From assembly GCA_900555615.1 (NCBI GenBank), contig USMB01000005.1, positions 1 through 58,242 of the forward strand: a stretch of 58,242 nucleotides of DNA, written 5' to 3'. The stretch is from an uncultured Clostridium sp. GTDB lineage: Bacteria; Bacillota; Clostridia; TANB77; CAG-508. Under the pieces are notes generated by a model. That model worked only from the letters and a program-made list of their open reading frames with translations. It did not search any database and was not told the DNA's origin. The position numbers and the translations under genes were made by a program. Of the stretch, positions 36,113-43,163 are shown one piece after another (the stretch's first letter is position 1; the number at the start of each line of letters is the position of its first letter).

Positions 36113-36739
36113 ATGAAAATAACTTTACCCATACATGGACGGGAAAGGACATTTTCAGAAAAAGAGCTTATAGCTATTTTGGAGAAATACTTTTCAAATG
36201 AAGCTACTGAGCAGGCAACTACAGCAAAGGTAGCACAAGTTCCAACTGAAGACCAATGGTTTGAGGTAAATCCTCAGACTATCAACCAAAGTCTCTTTAA
36301 AAAAAAGAGAAAAGACGAGAGGCAGGAGAGAACACGTAAGCTAATTCTGGAGGCATTTGCTGAGGTAAAGAGCAGTCCAGAAAAATATGGCAGAAAGTTC
36401 AAAACTATGATGCCCAAGAAAACATGGACATATAAAACTGTTGCAGAGCTCAAGCAGTTGGCTTGCGAATTTGGAAACCATAATGCAGATTGGGTCGAGC
36501 AAGCTTTAGAGTGGGCTCAGAGAATTTGCAACGGTGAATCGTGGGAAGCTGTTTGCAATAATGCAGATACTGCTAATTGGTACAGATTAGTTGTATGGAA
36601 GAATGGCTACGCGCGGCTTGTTGGCGGTTCGCGTCATAACAGCGATTACTATCCGGCGTCTGACGTTGTCAGCGGCGGTTGCAATTCTGATGACTGTAGC
36701 TACCACACTGTGCCGTTGGTTGTGCTTTATGAGAAGTAA
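36113..36739 (+). CDS. DGR target (variable) protein 1
   Basis: A 208-residue protein whose last 40 residues (168-205) are a DGR variable region. The N-terminal 50 residues differ from target 2; from about residue 50 the two are homologous through KYGRKFKTMMPKKTW, ADWVEQALEWAQR, NGESWEAVCNNADTANWYR and RLVGGSR. The C-terminal part has the look of a C-type lectin-like fold that displays variable residues, as in other DGR targets; that is inference. AGGAGG precedes the ATG. Its binding partner is unknown. No signal peptide is seen. GC content is well above the host average. Confidence 0.85.
   Translation: MKITLPIHGRERTFSEKELIAILEKYFSNEATEQATTAKVAQVPTEDQWFEVNPQTINQSLFKKKRKDERQERTRKLILEAFAEVKSSPEKYGRKFKTMMPKKTWTYKTVAELKQLACEFGNHNADWVEQALEWAQRICNGESWEAVCNNADTANWYRLVVWKNGYARLVGGSRHNSDYYPASDVVSGGCNSDDCSYHTVPLVVLYEK
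36614..36726 (+). repeat. DGR variable repeat 1 (VR1)
   Basis: 113 bp aligned without gaps to the template at 37999-38111. By hand count 18 differences sit at template adenines and one at a template T (position equivalent to 38084, T to G). The first 21 and last 20 bases are identical to the template. The repeat ends four codons before the stop. Confidence 0.93.
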
Positions 36740-36782
36740 CACTGGCCACTGACAGCCTTTTAATAGGCTATAGCAAAAAACA

Positions 36783-36824
36783 AAAAAAGAGGAAGAAACT
36801 TTAATAAGTATCTTCCTCTTTTTT
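36783..36824 (+). terminator. Terminator of DGR target 1
   Basis: A 14-bp perfect stem, AAAAAAGAGGAAGA (36783-36796) with TCTTCCTCTTTTTT (36811-36824). The two target genes are therefore separate transcripts. Confidence 0.88.
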
Positions 36825-36839
36825 AAAATTTTACATAAT

Positions 36840-36868
36840 TTGACTTTTGGATATAAATTTGGTACAAT
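36840..36868 (+). promoter_or_regulatory. Promoter of DGR target 2
   Basis: TTGACT (36840-36845), 17-bp spacer, TACAAT (36863-36868). Confidence 0.75.
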
Positions 36869-36920
36869 AAAAGCAAGAGCGAAATGCTTTATATTTTGAA
36901 AATACAGGAGGATATAAGAC

Positions 36921-37544
36921 ATGAAATTGGAAATTGTTTTCAAAGATGGAAGAAAGGAGACTTTCGACGGTGTCGTAAGTTTCAACGTAACAGAGGAACA
37001 AATTACAAAAGAAGAATGCCATGCATCTGATCTGGCACAGACTCCAAGCGAAGGAAAGCTTTTTGAAGTCAATCCTTTGGGAATCGACCGGAGCAAGTTT
37101 GAAAAGCCTATGAGCAACCGGAAGCAGGAATGGACACGGCAGATTATTCAGAAAGCATTTGCGGAAGTTGACAAGCATCCTGAAAAATATGCTTCTGCGT
37201 TCTACACCCTGATGCCTGAGAAGAAATGGAACGGCTACAAAACTGTTGCAGAGCTTAAGGCGTATGCTAATGACTTGGATGGTCAGATGGCTGACTGGGT
37301 TGAGCAGGCGCTTGAATGGGCTCAGCGGCTTTTCAATGGCGAAAGCTGGGAAACTATCTGCAATAATGCAGATACTGCCAACTGGTATCGTGTGATTCTC
37401 TGGGAGAATGGCTGCTACCGGCTTGTTGGCGGTTCGCGTGATTACGGCGATGACTTTCCGGCGTCTGACGTTGACTTCGGCGATTACGATTCTGATAACC
37501 GGGTCAACTACACTGTGCCGTTGGTTGTGCTTAAGAAAAAGTAA
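36921..37544 (+). CDS. DGR target (variable) protein 2
   Basis: A 207-residue paralogue of target 1 with its own promoter, AGGAGG ribosome site and terminator. Shared features are KYASAFYTLMPEKKW, TVAELK, ADWVEQALEWAQR, NGESWETICNNADTANWYR and RLVGGSR; the variable region spans about residues 167-204 and differs from target 1 at most template-adenine positions. The N-terminal 50 residues are a different, beta-like segment, so each target may be fixed to a different partner while sharing one diversification cassette. GC content is well above host. Confidence 0.85.
   Translation: MKLEIVFKDGRKETFDGVVSFNVTEEQITKEECHASDLAQTPSEGKLFEVNPLGIDRSKFEKPMSNRKQEWTRQIIQKAFAEVDKHPEKYASAFYTLMPEKKWNGYKTVAELKAYANDLDGQMADWVEQALEWAQRLFNGESWETICNNADTANWYRVILWENGCYRLVGGSRDYGDDFPASDVDFGDYDSDNRVNYTVPLVVLKKK
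37419..37531 (+). repeat. DGR variable repeat 2 (VR2)
   Basis: 113 bp aligned without gaps to the template. By hand count all 19 differences are at template adenines (changed to G, T or C); no other base differs. The last 20 bases, ACTGTGCCGTTGGTTGTGCT, are common to both VRs and the template and are the likely initiation-of-homology segment. Confidence 0.95.
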
Positions 37545-37587
37545 CACTGTCCACTGTTACCCATTTTCGAGGAGGCAAAATCCAAAA

Positions 37588-37624
37588 CTAGGGGGATATA
37601 CTCGAATGAGTATATCCCCCTTTA
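37588..37624 (+). terminator. 14-bp hairpin behind DGR target 2
   Basis: AGGGGGATATACTC (37590-37603) pairs perfectly with GAGTATATCCCCCT (37608-37621), with a GAAT loop. It can act as a terminator; it also recalls the hairpins that lie just downstream of variable repeats in studied DGRs. Confidence 0.75.
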
Positions 37625-37650
37625 CACATTAAAAATAGGGGGGATGTAAA

Positions 37651-37988
37651 ATGTCAAATAATGAGTTAATTATTATACCTAAAATAGAAAAATATACAAA
37701 ATTTAAAATCTATCAACCAAAAGAAAGAATTATTAACGAATTAGACCAATATTCAAAGACATACAAGGGGTTAATTTCTGTGGATATAAAATTAATGAAA
37801 GAAGAATGAAAATAAGACATGCAAGTAAATGCAGAATGAAAAGAAAATTAAAAAAATACACCCAACAATTAAAAGATGGAAAAATATCATTGCCTGAAAT
37901 ACAGAGAAGTATTGCAGGCTGGCTTGGCTATGTTAAACATGCAGATTCTTATAATTTGAGAAAAAGTATGTTTTATATAGAGGGATAA
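37651..37988 (+). pseudogene. DGR reverse transcriptase remnant (C-terminal part only)
   Basis: A start with a good ribosome site (37651) opens a 51-residue frame that ends at 37806 (TGA). In an overlapping frame from about 37770 the sequence reads GVNFCGYKI, RMKRKLKKYTQQL and SIAGWLGYVKHADSYNLRK to 37988, the thumb end of group II-intron-like and DGR reverse transcriptases. The polymerase domain with the YxDD box is absent, and a frame change separates the two halves. Diversification by this copy is therefore not possible unless an RT acts in trans. Confidence 0.75.
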
Positions 37989-37998
37989 GTTTAGAACA

Positions 37999-38111
37999 CG
38001 GCTTGTTGGCGGTTCGCGTAATAACAACAATAACAATCCGGCGTCTGACGTTAACAACAACGATTACAATTCTAATAACAGAATCAACAACACTGTGCCG
38101 TTGGTTGTGCT
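37999..38111 (+). repeat. DGR template repeat (TR)
   Basis: 113 bp outside any gene. Read in the frame of the targets it would encode RLVGGSR, six Asn, PASDV, three Asn, then more Asn codons and TVPLVVL; about 14 AAY codons in total. This adenine-rich, Asn-coding design is the hallmark of a DGR template. Every variable base in both VRs but one lies on a template A. Confidence 0.95.
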
Positions 38112-38513
38112 CTAATATTTTTGTGAGATTATATATTTTACGGAATATATACAGTGCTAATATTAGATATTAAAGGGAACTTATTCCTTCTTAAAAGAAA
38201 TTTTAAGTAAATATGAATTAGGAACATTTATATTAGTAAGCAAATTTGCTGAATATATAAATGTTTCGTTTTGTTTTATAAAAAAATTTTTGAGTCGGAT
38301 TTTTAAAGAAAAATGGATGTATATATAATAAGAGGCAAAATTAATTTAAAAATTTTTATAACTTTAGGGAAGAAAAATTCAAAGATAATTAATGTATATA
38401 TAATAGAGGGGTTAATAGTTGCCTCTACAAAGTTTATATGTTTAAAACCAGAATAATAAGCATTTCGAGGCATATAAATTTAAATGAATAATTTAAAAGC
38501 AGCAGGAGGCTAT
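38112..38513 (+). other. Non-coding stretch between the template and the recombinase operon
   Basis: No gene is supported; one open frame around 38190-38330 lacks a start. Two direct copies of GTATATATAATA(A)GAGG (38319-38335 and 38394-38409) each contain TATAAT, and AGAGGCAA (38331-38338) is mirrored by TTGCCTCT (38419-38426). This could be a promoter/operator region for the recombinase. Confidence 0.4.
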
Positions 38514-38615
38514 ATGAACGAATCATTTAAAATTAATGTGTATTTTGATGAAAAGGGTGAAGAATTAGAAAGCTTAATAGAACGTCTACTAATTGATATA
38601 TTAGAGAAAAAATAA
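38514..38615 (+). CDS. Small protein of 33 residues upstream of the recombinase
   Basis: ATG 38514 follows GCAGGAGG with ideal spacing. The product (MNESFKINVYFDEKGEELES then LIERLLIDILEKK) is acidic with a hydrophobic C-terminal helix. Short genes of this kind often precede large serine recombinases in ICEs, where some help excision; no such role can be claimed here. Confidence 0.55.
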   Translation: MNESFKINVYFDEKGEELESLIERLLIDILEKK

Positions 38616-38702
38616 CAAAAAATTTTTATAATTTCAACATTTAAATTCTCTAAAAAATCAGTTATAATTTAAGCTTTCTATCAAGCATGGGAAGGAGGAG
38701 TA

Positions 38703-40265
38703 ATGCTTGAACAAATAGAAAAAACAATGTACAATGTAGCAATTTATATAAGATTATCTAAAGAAGATGTAGATAGAGGTTATGATGAAAGTGAAAGTAT
38801 AAAAAATCAAAGAACATTACTAACAGAATATGTACAAAAATTAGGTTGGGAGTACAAACTCATAGATATTTATATTGACCAAGGCTACACGGGAACAAAC
38901 TTCAACAGACCTGCTTTTCAGCGAATGATTAGAGATATTAATTCAGGAAAAGTTAATATGGTTGTAACAAAGGACTTATCTCGTTTGGGGCGTGATTACA
39001 TAGAAACAGGAGAATACATAGAAAAATGGTTTCCAGAAAATAATGTTAGATACGTTTCAGTAACAGATGGAATAGATACTTTTGAAACAGCAAATGGTAA
39101 CAATGATATTGCACCTTTTAAATCAATATTAAATGATATGTATTCTAAGGATTTGTCGAAAAAAATTAGGACAGCTTTACATACTATGCAAAAACAAGGA
39201 AAGTGGGTAGGAGGAAAAACAGCAATAGGGTATATGAAAGATCCAAACGATAAAAACAAATTAATCATTTGTGAGCCAGAAGCTGAAATAGTAAAGACTA
39301 TTTTTAATATGGCATTAGCAGGAAATCAAGTCGGAGTTATAAGAGATTTTTTAAACACAAACAATATACCAACAGCAAATCAATCCAGATATAATAAAGA
39401 TTCATTTTGGGAAAACAAAACAATAAAAAATGTATTAAGAAATAAAGTATACATAGGAACAACCCAGCAAAATAAAAGAAGCAGAATAAGCTATAAAAAT
39501 AGAAAACTTAGACCAAACCCAGAAGAAAAATGGATTACTGTAGAAAATACACACCCACCAATAATAGATAGAAAAGTTTTTGACATGGTGCAAAAAATAG
39601 TAATAGTACAAACCTATAATAGAAATGAAAAGAAAAATACATTTTTGCTAGATGGCTTACTTTTCTGCTATGAATGTCATCATAAAATAGGTGTAAGAGG
39701 AAAAAAGAATGGACATTATTATATGGTCTGTAATAATTATCGTAGGAATTCAAAATTGAATCTCTGCACATCACATGGCTTTAGTTATGAGAATTTAGAA
39801 GAAACAGTCTTAAGCTACATAAAAAATCTATTTACTGAAATTGATAGCGAAAAAATAGAATTAAACATTAGAAAAGACAGAAACAAATATGACTATGAAA
39901 AAATGTTAAAAAGGCTAAAAAATGAAGTAAAACTTATAAATGATAATATAGATCAAATGTATGTCGATAAATTAAATGGGAAAATAACTGAAGCAATGTA
40001 TGAGAGATTATACAAAAAATTAATAGACGAGGCAAAGCAAAAAGAAAATGAATACACAGAGATAAAAGACATGCAAGACAATTCTAAGCAAGATGATAGT
40101 GAAAATATAAAAAAGATGGTTAATGAATTTTTGGGATTAAAAGAACCAACTCCAGAAGTTATGAAAGTAATTATCAACAGAATAGAAATACATCAAGATA
40201 AACAAGTAGATTTATATTTTAATTTTAAACAACTAAACAATATTAAACAAAACTGTCTACTTTGA
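38703..40265 (+). CDS. Large serine recombinase (TnpX/TndX type)
   Basis: A 520-residue recombinase. The N-terminal resolvase domain has the nucleophile Ser19 in YIRLSKED, QGYTGTNFNRP and the arginine motif KDLSRLGRDY. The recombinase domain follows (about 170-290), then a zinc-ribbon with CYECHHKIG and later Cys residues, and a coiled-coil C-terminus (about 400-470). It should cut both att sites at the central GA dinucleotide and join them through a phosphoserine link. AGGAGG precedes the ATG. The gene ends 7 bp from the right core of the element, as is common for such elements. Confidence 0.94.
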   Translation: MLEQIEKTMYNVAIYIRLSKEDVDRGYDESESIKNQRTLLTEYVQKLGWEYKLIDIYIDQGYTGTNFNRPAFQRMIRDINSGKVNMVVTKDLSRLGRDYIETGEYIEKWFPENNVRYVSVTDGIDTFETANGNNDIAPFKSILNDMYSKDLSKKIRTALHTMQKQGKWVGGKTAIGYMKDPNDKNKLIICEPEAEIVKTIFNMALAGNQVGVIRDFLNTNNIPTANQSRYNKDSFWENKTIKNVLRNKVYIGTTQQNKRSRISYKNRKLRPNPEEKWITVENTHPPIIDRKVFDMVQKIVIVQTYNRNEKKNTFLLDGLLFCYECHHKIGVRGKKNGHYYMVCNNYRRNSKLNLCTSHGFSYENLEETVLSYIKNLFTEIDSEKIELNIRKDRNKYDYEKMLKRLKNEVKLINDNIDQMYVDKLNGKITEAMYERLYKKLIDEAKQKENEYTEIKDMQDNSKQDDSENIKKMVNEFLGLKEPTPEVMKVIINRIEIHQDKQVDLYFNFKQLNNIKQNCLL

Positions 40266-40278
40266 CATCAACCAGAAG
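40254..40278 (+). other. Right attachment site (attR) of the serine-recombinase element
   Basis: TGTCTACTTT (40254-40263), nine bases, then CAGAAG (40273-40278). It is the mirror image of the left end and overlaps the last codons of the recombinase gene. Confidence 0.8.
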
Positions 40279-40454
40279 CAATAAGTATGTCAGACAGAGT
40301 AATAGTATTATCACATAGACCAGCAACAGTAAGAAAAATATATACTGTTGATTTTGAAATGGAAAATAGAACTCCATTAAATTGTAGAGAAAATCCTAAA
40401 TTTAGTAAATACTTTAATTTGATGTGGAAAGAGCTTGGAAACAAAACTATATAA
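40279..40454 (+). pseudogene. NitT/TauT-type ABC ATPase, 3' part
   Basis: The missing C-terminal 58 codons of the ATPase at 34650. Together with base 35220 the first codon becomes GCA, giving ISEAISMSDRVIVLSHRPAT and the usual C-terminal helix, ending in a stop at 40452-40454. No start or ribosome site is available for it alone. The perfect reading frame after in-silico removal of the element argues for recent insertion. Confidence 0.9.
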
Positions 40455-40468
40455 AATTTGTTCTAATC

Positions 40469-40497
40469 TTGACCTTTACAACATAATATGGTAGTAT
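40469..40497 (+). promoter_or_regulatory. Candidate promoter of the NUDIX/radical SAM operon
   Basis: TTGACC (40469-40474), 17-bp spacer, TAGTAT (40492-40497). It would allow the downstream genes to be expressed despite the insertion. Confidence 0.55.
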
Positions 40498-40520
40498 CAG
40501 GAACGTAGGAGAAAGACAAG

Positions 40521-41006
40521 ATGGAAAAAAGAGATTTATATGATAAAAACAGACAAAAAACAAATGAAATAATAGATGCCAAAGAAGCGATACCAGAAAA
40601 CAGATATATACTTGTAGTACTTACATTAATTCAAAACGCAGAAGGAAAAATACTAGTTCAAAAAAGAAGCGAACAAAAAGGTGGCAAATATGGATTAACT
40701 GCTGGGCATGCTAAAATGGGAGAAACATCAAGACAAGGAATGATTACAGAAATAAGAGAAGAACTAGGAATTAACATTAAACCAGAAAGTTTAAAACTAA
40801 TGTATTCAGAAAGAAATGATATAGACAGATGTTTTTATGACTTATATTATTTACAACAAGACATAGATACATTAGTATTAGAACCTAAAGAAGTTGAATT
40901 TGTAAAATGGTGTTCAAAAGAAGAAATTAAGGAATTATGCAAAAATAATGAGTTTAAAAAATCACATATTGAAGCATTCGAAATATTAGCAGATAAAATA
41001 TCCTAA
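40521..41006 (+). CDS. NUDIX hydrolase
   Basis: A 161-residue protein with the Nudix box GHAKMGETSRQGMITEIREE followed by LGI; the usual Arg of the R-E-x-x-E-E core is Thr here, while the glutamates that bind metal are kept. Together with VLVVL...VQKRS before it and a Trp-containing acidic helix after it, the fold is like the IDI/MutT group, which hydrolyses nucleoside or prenyl diphosphates. The substrate is unknown. The radical SAM gene follows after 34 bp. Confidence 0.88.
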   Translation: MEKRDLYDKNRQKTNEIIDAKEAIPENRYILVVLTLIQNAEGKILVQKRSEQKGGKYGLTAGHAKMGETSRQGMITEIREELGINIKPESLKLMYSERNDIDRCFYDLYYLQQDIDTLVLEPKEVEFVKWCSKEEIKELCKNNEFKKSHIEAFEILADKIS

Positions 41007-41040
41007 GTTTTTGAAATTTAATAAATTGGAGTGTGATTAT

Positions 41041-42027
41041 ATGCCATCCATAGCACAATGGGATGTAAATGATGATTGTAATTTAAATTGCAAACATTGT
41101 AGAGTGGCTGAAAAGAATTTAAAAGAGCCAGCATTGTCATTAAAACAAGCCAAGGAATTATTAGCACAATTATATTATTGTGGTGTAACAAAACTAAATT
41201 TATCTGGAGGGGAACCATTTTTGCGAAAAGATATTTTTGATATTTTGGAATATGCAAGAAAGTTTGACGATATAGTAATTACTACAAATTGTACTTTACT
41301 AAATGAAGCTAAATGTCAAAAATTAGCTACTTTTCCAAATACACGATTATCTATTAGTATTGATGGAATGAAACACATTCACGACGAATTTCGAGGCAAA
41401 CAAGGCACATTTCAGAGAATAATAGATACTCTCCCTGTGCTAAATAAGTATAATATTCCATTTTCTATAAGATATACAATTTCTTCAGCTACTATTCAAG
41501 ATGCCAAAAAGGTATTAAAACTAGCAGCAGAAAATGGAGCACAAGACTTTAATACAAGAAGAGTTATATTAACTGGTAATGCCAGTGAAGAATTATTAGT
41601 ATCAAACGAAGAATATAAAAATATTATAAAAGAATTAATTCAAGAATCAAAAGAACTAAATATCAAATTTAGAACAGGTGATCCAACTCTTATTCCAATT
41701 TTTCCAGAAGTATTTGGAATAGATATAAAAGAAGCGGAAAAATATTATGCAGGATGTGAGGCTGGAGATGAGATTATATACATAGATTTTAAAGGTAATG
41801 TTGGTGCTTGTTCTTATATTCCAATTTTTGCAGATAATATAAAAGATAAATCATTAGATGAAATCTTAGAAAAGAATAAATTATTTATAACTCTAAAGCA
41901 ATACAAAGAAAATTTAAAAGGCAAGTGCAGACAATGTACATATAAGTCTATTTGTGGTGGGTGCAGAGCAACAGCATTAGCACTAAAAAATTCGCTACTT
42001 GAAGAAGATCCACTTTGTTTATTGTAA
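41041..42027 (+). CDS. Radical SAM/SPASM enzyme
   Basis: A 328-residue enzyme. CNLNCKHC binds the SAM-cleaving 4Fe-4S cluster, followed by GGEPF and SISIDG. The C-terminal part has a SPASM-like set of cysteines: GCEAGD, GACSYI, KGKCRQC, KSICGGCRA and the final DPLCLL. Such enzymes modify peptides or carry out other radical chemistry. The start at 41041 has GGAG in range and is preferred over an upstream TTG. It is followed at 13 bp by a strong ribosome site and a 14-codon frame. Confidence 0.92.
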   Translation: MPSIAQWDVNDDCNLNCKHCRVAEKNLKEPALSLKQAKELLAQLYYCGVTKLNLSGGEPFLRKDIFDILEYARKFDDIVITTNCTLLNEAKCQKLATFPNTRLSISIDGMKHIHDEFRGKQGTFQRIIDTLPVLNKYNIPFSIRYTISSATIQDAKKVLKLAAENGAQDFNTRRVILTGNASEELLVSNEEYKNIIKELIQESKELNIKFRTGDPTLIPIFPEVFGIDIKEAEKYYAGCEAGDEIIYIDFKGNVGACSYIPIFADNIKDKSLDEILEKNKLFITLKQYKENLKGKCRQCTYKSICGGCRATALALKNSLLEEDPLCLL

Positions 42028-42040
42028 AGGAGGTGGAAGA

Positions 42041-42085
42041 ATGGACGATAAAAAGAAAATAGTTACTTGCAGAATGTGTGGTTAA
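42041..42085 (+). CDS. 14-residue peptide MDDKKKIVTCRMCG
   Basis: ATG 42041 is preceded by an excellent AAAGGAGG; the frame ends after CRMCG at 42085, one base before the start of the next gene. The downstream gene has no ribosome site of its own, so this frame may serve to couple translation. Alternatives are a tiny radical-SAM substrate peptide with a CxxC pair, or the N-terminal remnant of a longer protein. Too short for statistical support. Confidence 0.45.
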   Translation: MDDKKKIVTCRMCG

Positions 42086-42086
42086 T

Positions 42087-42419
42087 ATGAGTATTTTTCC
42101 AAAGAAATTAATTAAAGGTAAAGACGATTTCACTACTTTTCATATGAGAATTTGCAATAATTCTGATGAAGATATTATAGGACAGATTAAATATAAAGTT
42201 ATACTGCCTGATGGCAATTCAATAGAGATGGATATAGATAGAACAGAAAAGATAGAGGCTAATTCAGAATTAAATGAATATGATAATTTTTACATAAAAG
42301 CTGAATATCCAATTGGTAGATATTTTGTAGAAGGCAGATTTATATGGGATGGAATGGATATCTTATCAGATACTAATAAGGATGATTTTTTTGATGTTAT
42401 TACTAAAGAGGGAGAATGA
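42087..42419 (+). CDS. Hypothetical protein, 110 residues
   Basis: A soluble acidic protein with no recognised family; alternating hydrophobic strands suggest a beta-sandwich (VILPDGNSIEMDI, GRYFVEGRFIWDG). Its ATG overlaps the end region of the 14-codon frame and lacks a ribosome site, so translation must be coupled. The 3' end overlaps the region before the next gene by a few bases. It is probably part of the radical SAM unit. Confidence 0.65.
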   Translation: MSIFPKKLIKGKDDFTTFHMRICNNSDEDIIGQIKYKVILPDGNSIEMDIDRTEKIEANSELNEYDNFYIKAEYPIGRYFVEGRFIWDGMDILSDTNKDDFFDVITKEGE

Positions 42420-42421
42420 AC

Positions 42422-43087
42422 ATGAGAAAAATTGATGGTTTAAAATTTTTGCAAAAATATTTTCCGGATTTGACAGTTGATTGTTTATTTATAGATAAAA
42501 TAGAAAATTTGAATGAACAATCTTTATATTTAAAAAATAAGAATGAACAAATTTGGAGAGTAAGGGGAGGGCGAAAGAGTGGTTCTGAACTTAATTTGCC
42601 ACAAGGTACTTTTCGTACTCCTCAAGATTTAAAACAATTCATATGGGAGCAAAAACAAAAGGACAGTAATATGGATTTTGTAATTCATAGAGTTTCACCA
42701 GAATACTTTACTGCTCCTTTTGTTGGAACTTTGGCTGTTTATAATAATTGTGATAGACCTGGAATAAAGATAGAATTACAACAAGCTACCAAAGAACTAG
42801 TTAATTCAATAGATAAAGGCAAAAGACCTCGTGATTGGGAAGCTTGCCTTATTTTAGATTATGAATTTTTAAGCAAGTCTCCAACGGTTTTAAAGAGAGA
42901 CCCTAATGTAGATATTAATTTTTTGAAATATTCTATTGTGGCAATTCATGAAGTGGGAGAAGAGATTTTTGCACTTTATGAGGAAAAGCAGGAAGAAGCG
43001 GAAACATATACTAGATTCAATATTTATAATCTTGGACAAGTTGTTTTAGATGACCACAGAAGTAAAGAATCTTTTATTTCAAGATAA
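42422..43087 (+). CDS. Hypothetical protein, 221 residues
   Basis: A soluble alpha/beta protein with no recognised family. The run RVRGGRKSGSELNLPQG, the central VIHRVSPEYFTAPFVGTLAV and the later PRDWEACLILDYEF suggest an enzyme, perhaps with a nucleotide- or phosphate-binding pocket formed by the Arg/Gly-rich run, but no function can be given. GAGGGAG precedes ATG 42422. It overlaps the start of the reading frame of the ABC permease. Confidence 0.65.
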   Translation: MRKIDGLKFLQKYFPDLTVDCLFIDKIENLNEQSLYLKNKNEQIWRVRGGRKSGSELNLPQGTFRTPQDLKQFIWEQKQKDSNMDFVIHRVSPEYFTAPFVGTLAVYNNCDRPGIKIELQQATKELVNSIDKGKRPRDWEACLILDYEFLSKSPTVLKRDPNVDINFLKYSIVAIHEVGEEIFALYEEKQEEAETYTRFNIYNLGQVVLDDHRSKESFISR

Positions 43088-43163
43088 GTCACCAAAACTT
43101 TCTTTTTACATAAAATATATCAGAGCTGTCGATTTACATATGCAAAAAGAAAGGGATGAGTAT

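Larger units (their letters stand above)
35221..40278 (+). mobile_element. 5,058-bp serine-recombinase element carrying a DGR
   Basis: The element splits an ABC ATPase gene that is otherwise intact on both sides. Both junctions carry CAGAAG, and the ends hold inverted AAAGTAGACA repeats exactly nine bases from the core. It contains a truncated replication-initiator-like gene, a structured non-coding region, two DGR target genes with variable repeats, a decayed reverse transcriptase, the template repeat, a 33-residue gene and a large serine recombinase that ends 7 bp from the right core. Base composition in the target genes is much less AT-rich than the host. The GA centre of the core matches the TnpX/TndX class. 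Confidence 0.88.

Noticed and set aside
37408..37632. Overlapping frame across VR2 and the following hairpin
   Set aside because: It lies in another frame of a DGR target and shows no ribosome site; the VR substitution pattern fits the main frame.
38190..38333. Small HTH-like frame between TR and the recombinase
   Set aside because: It lacks a start codon and ribosome site, and the similarity to an HTH is too weak to call.
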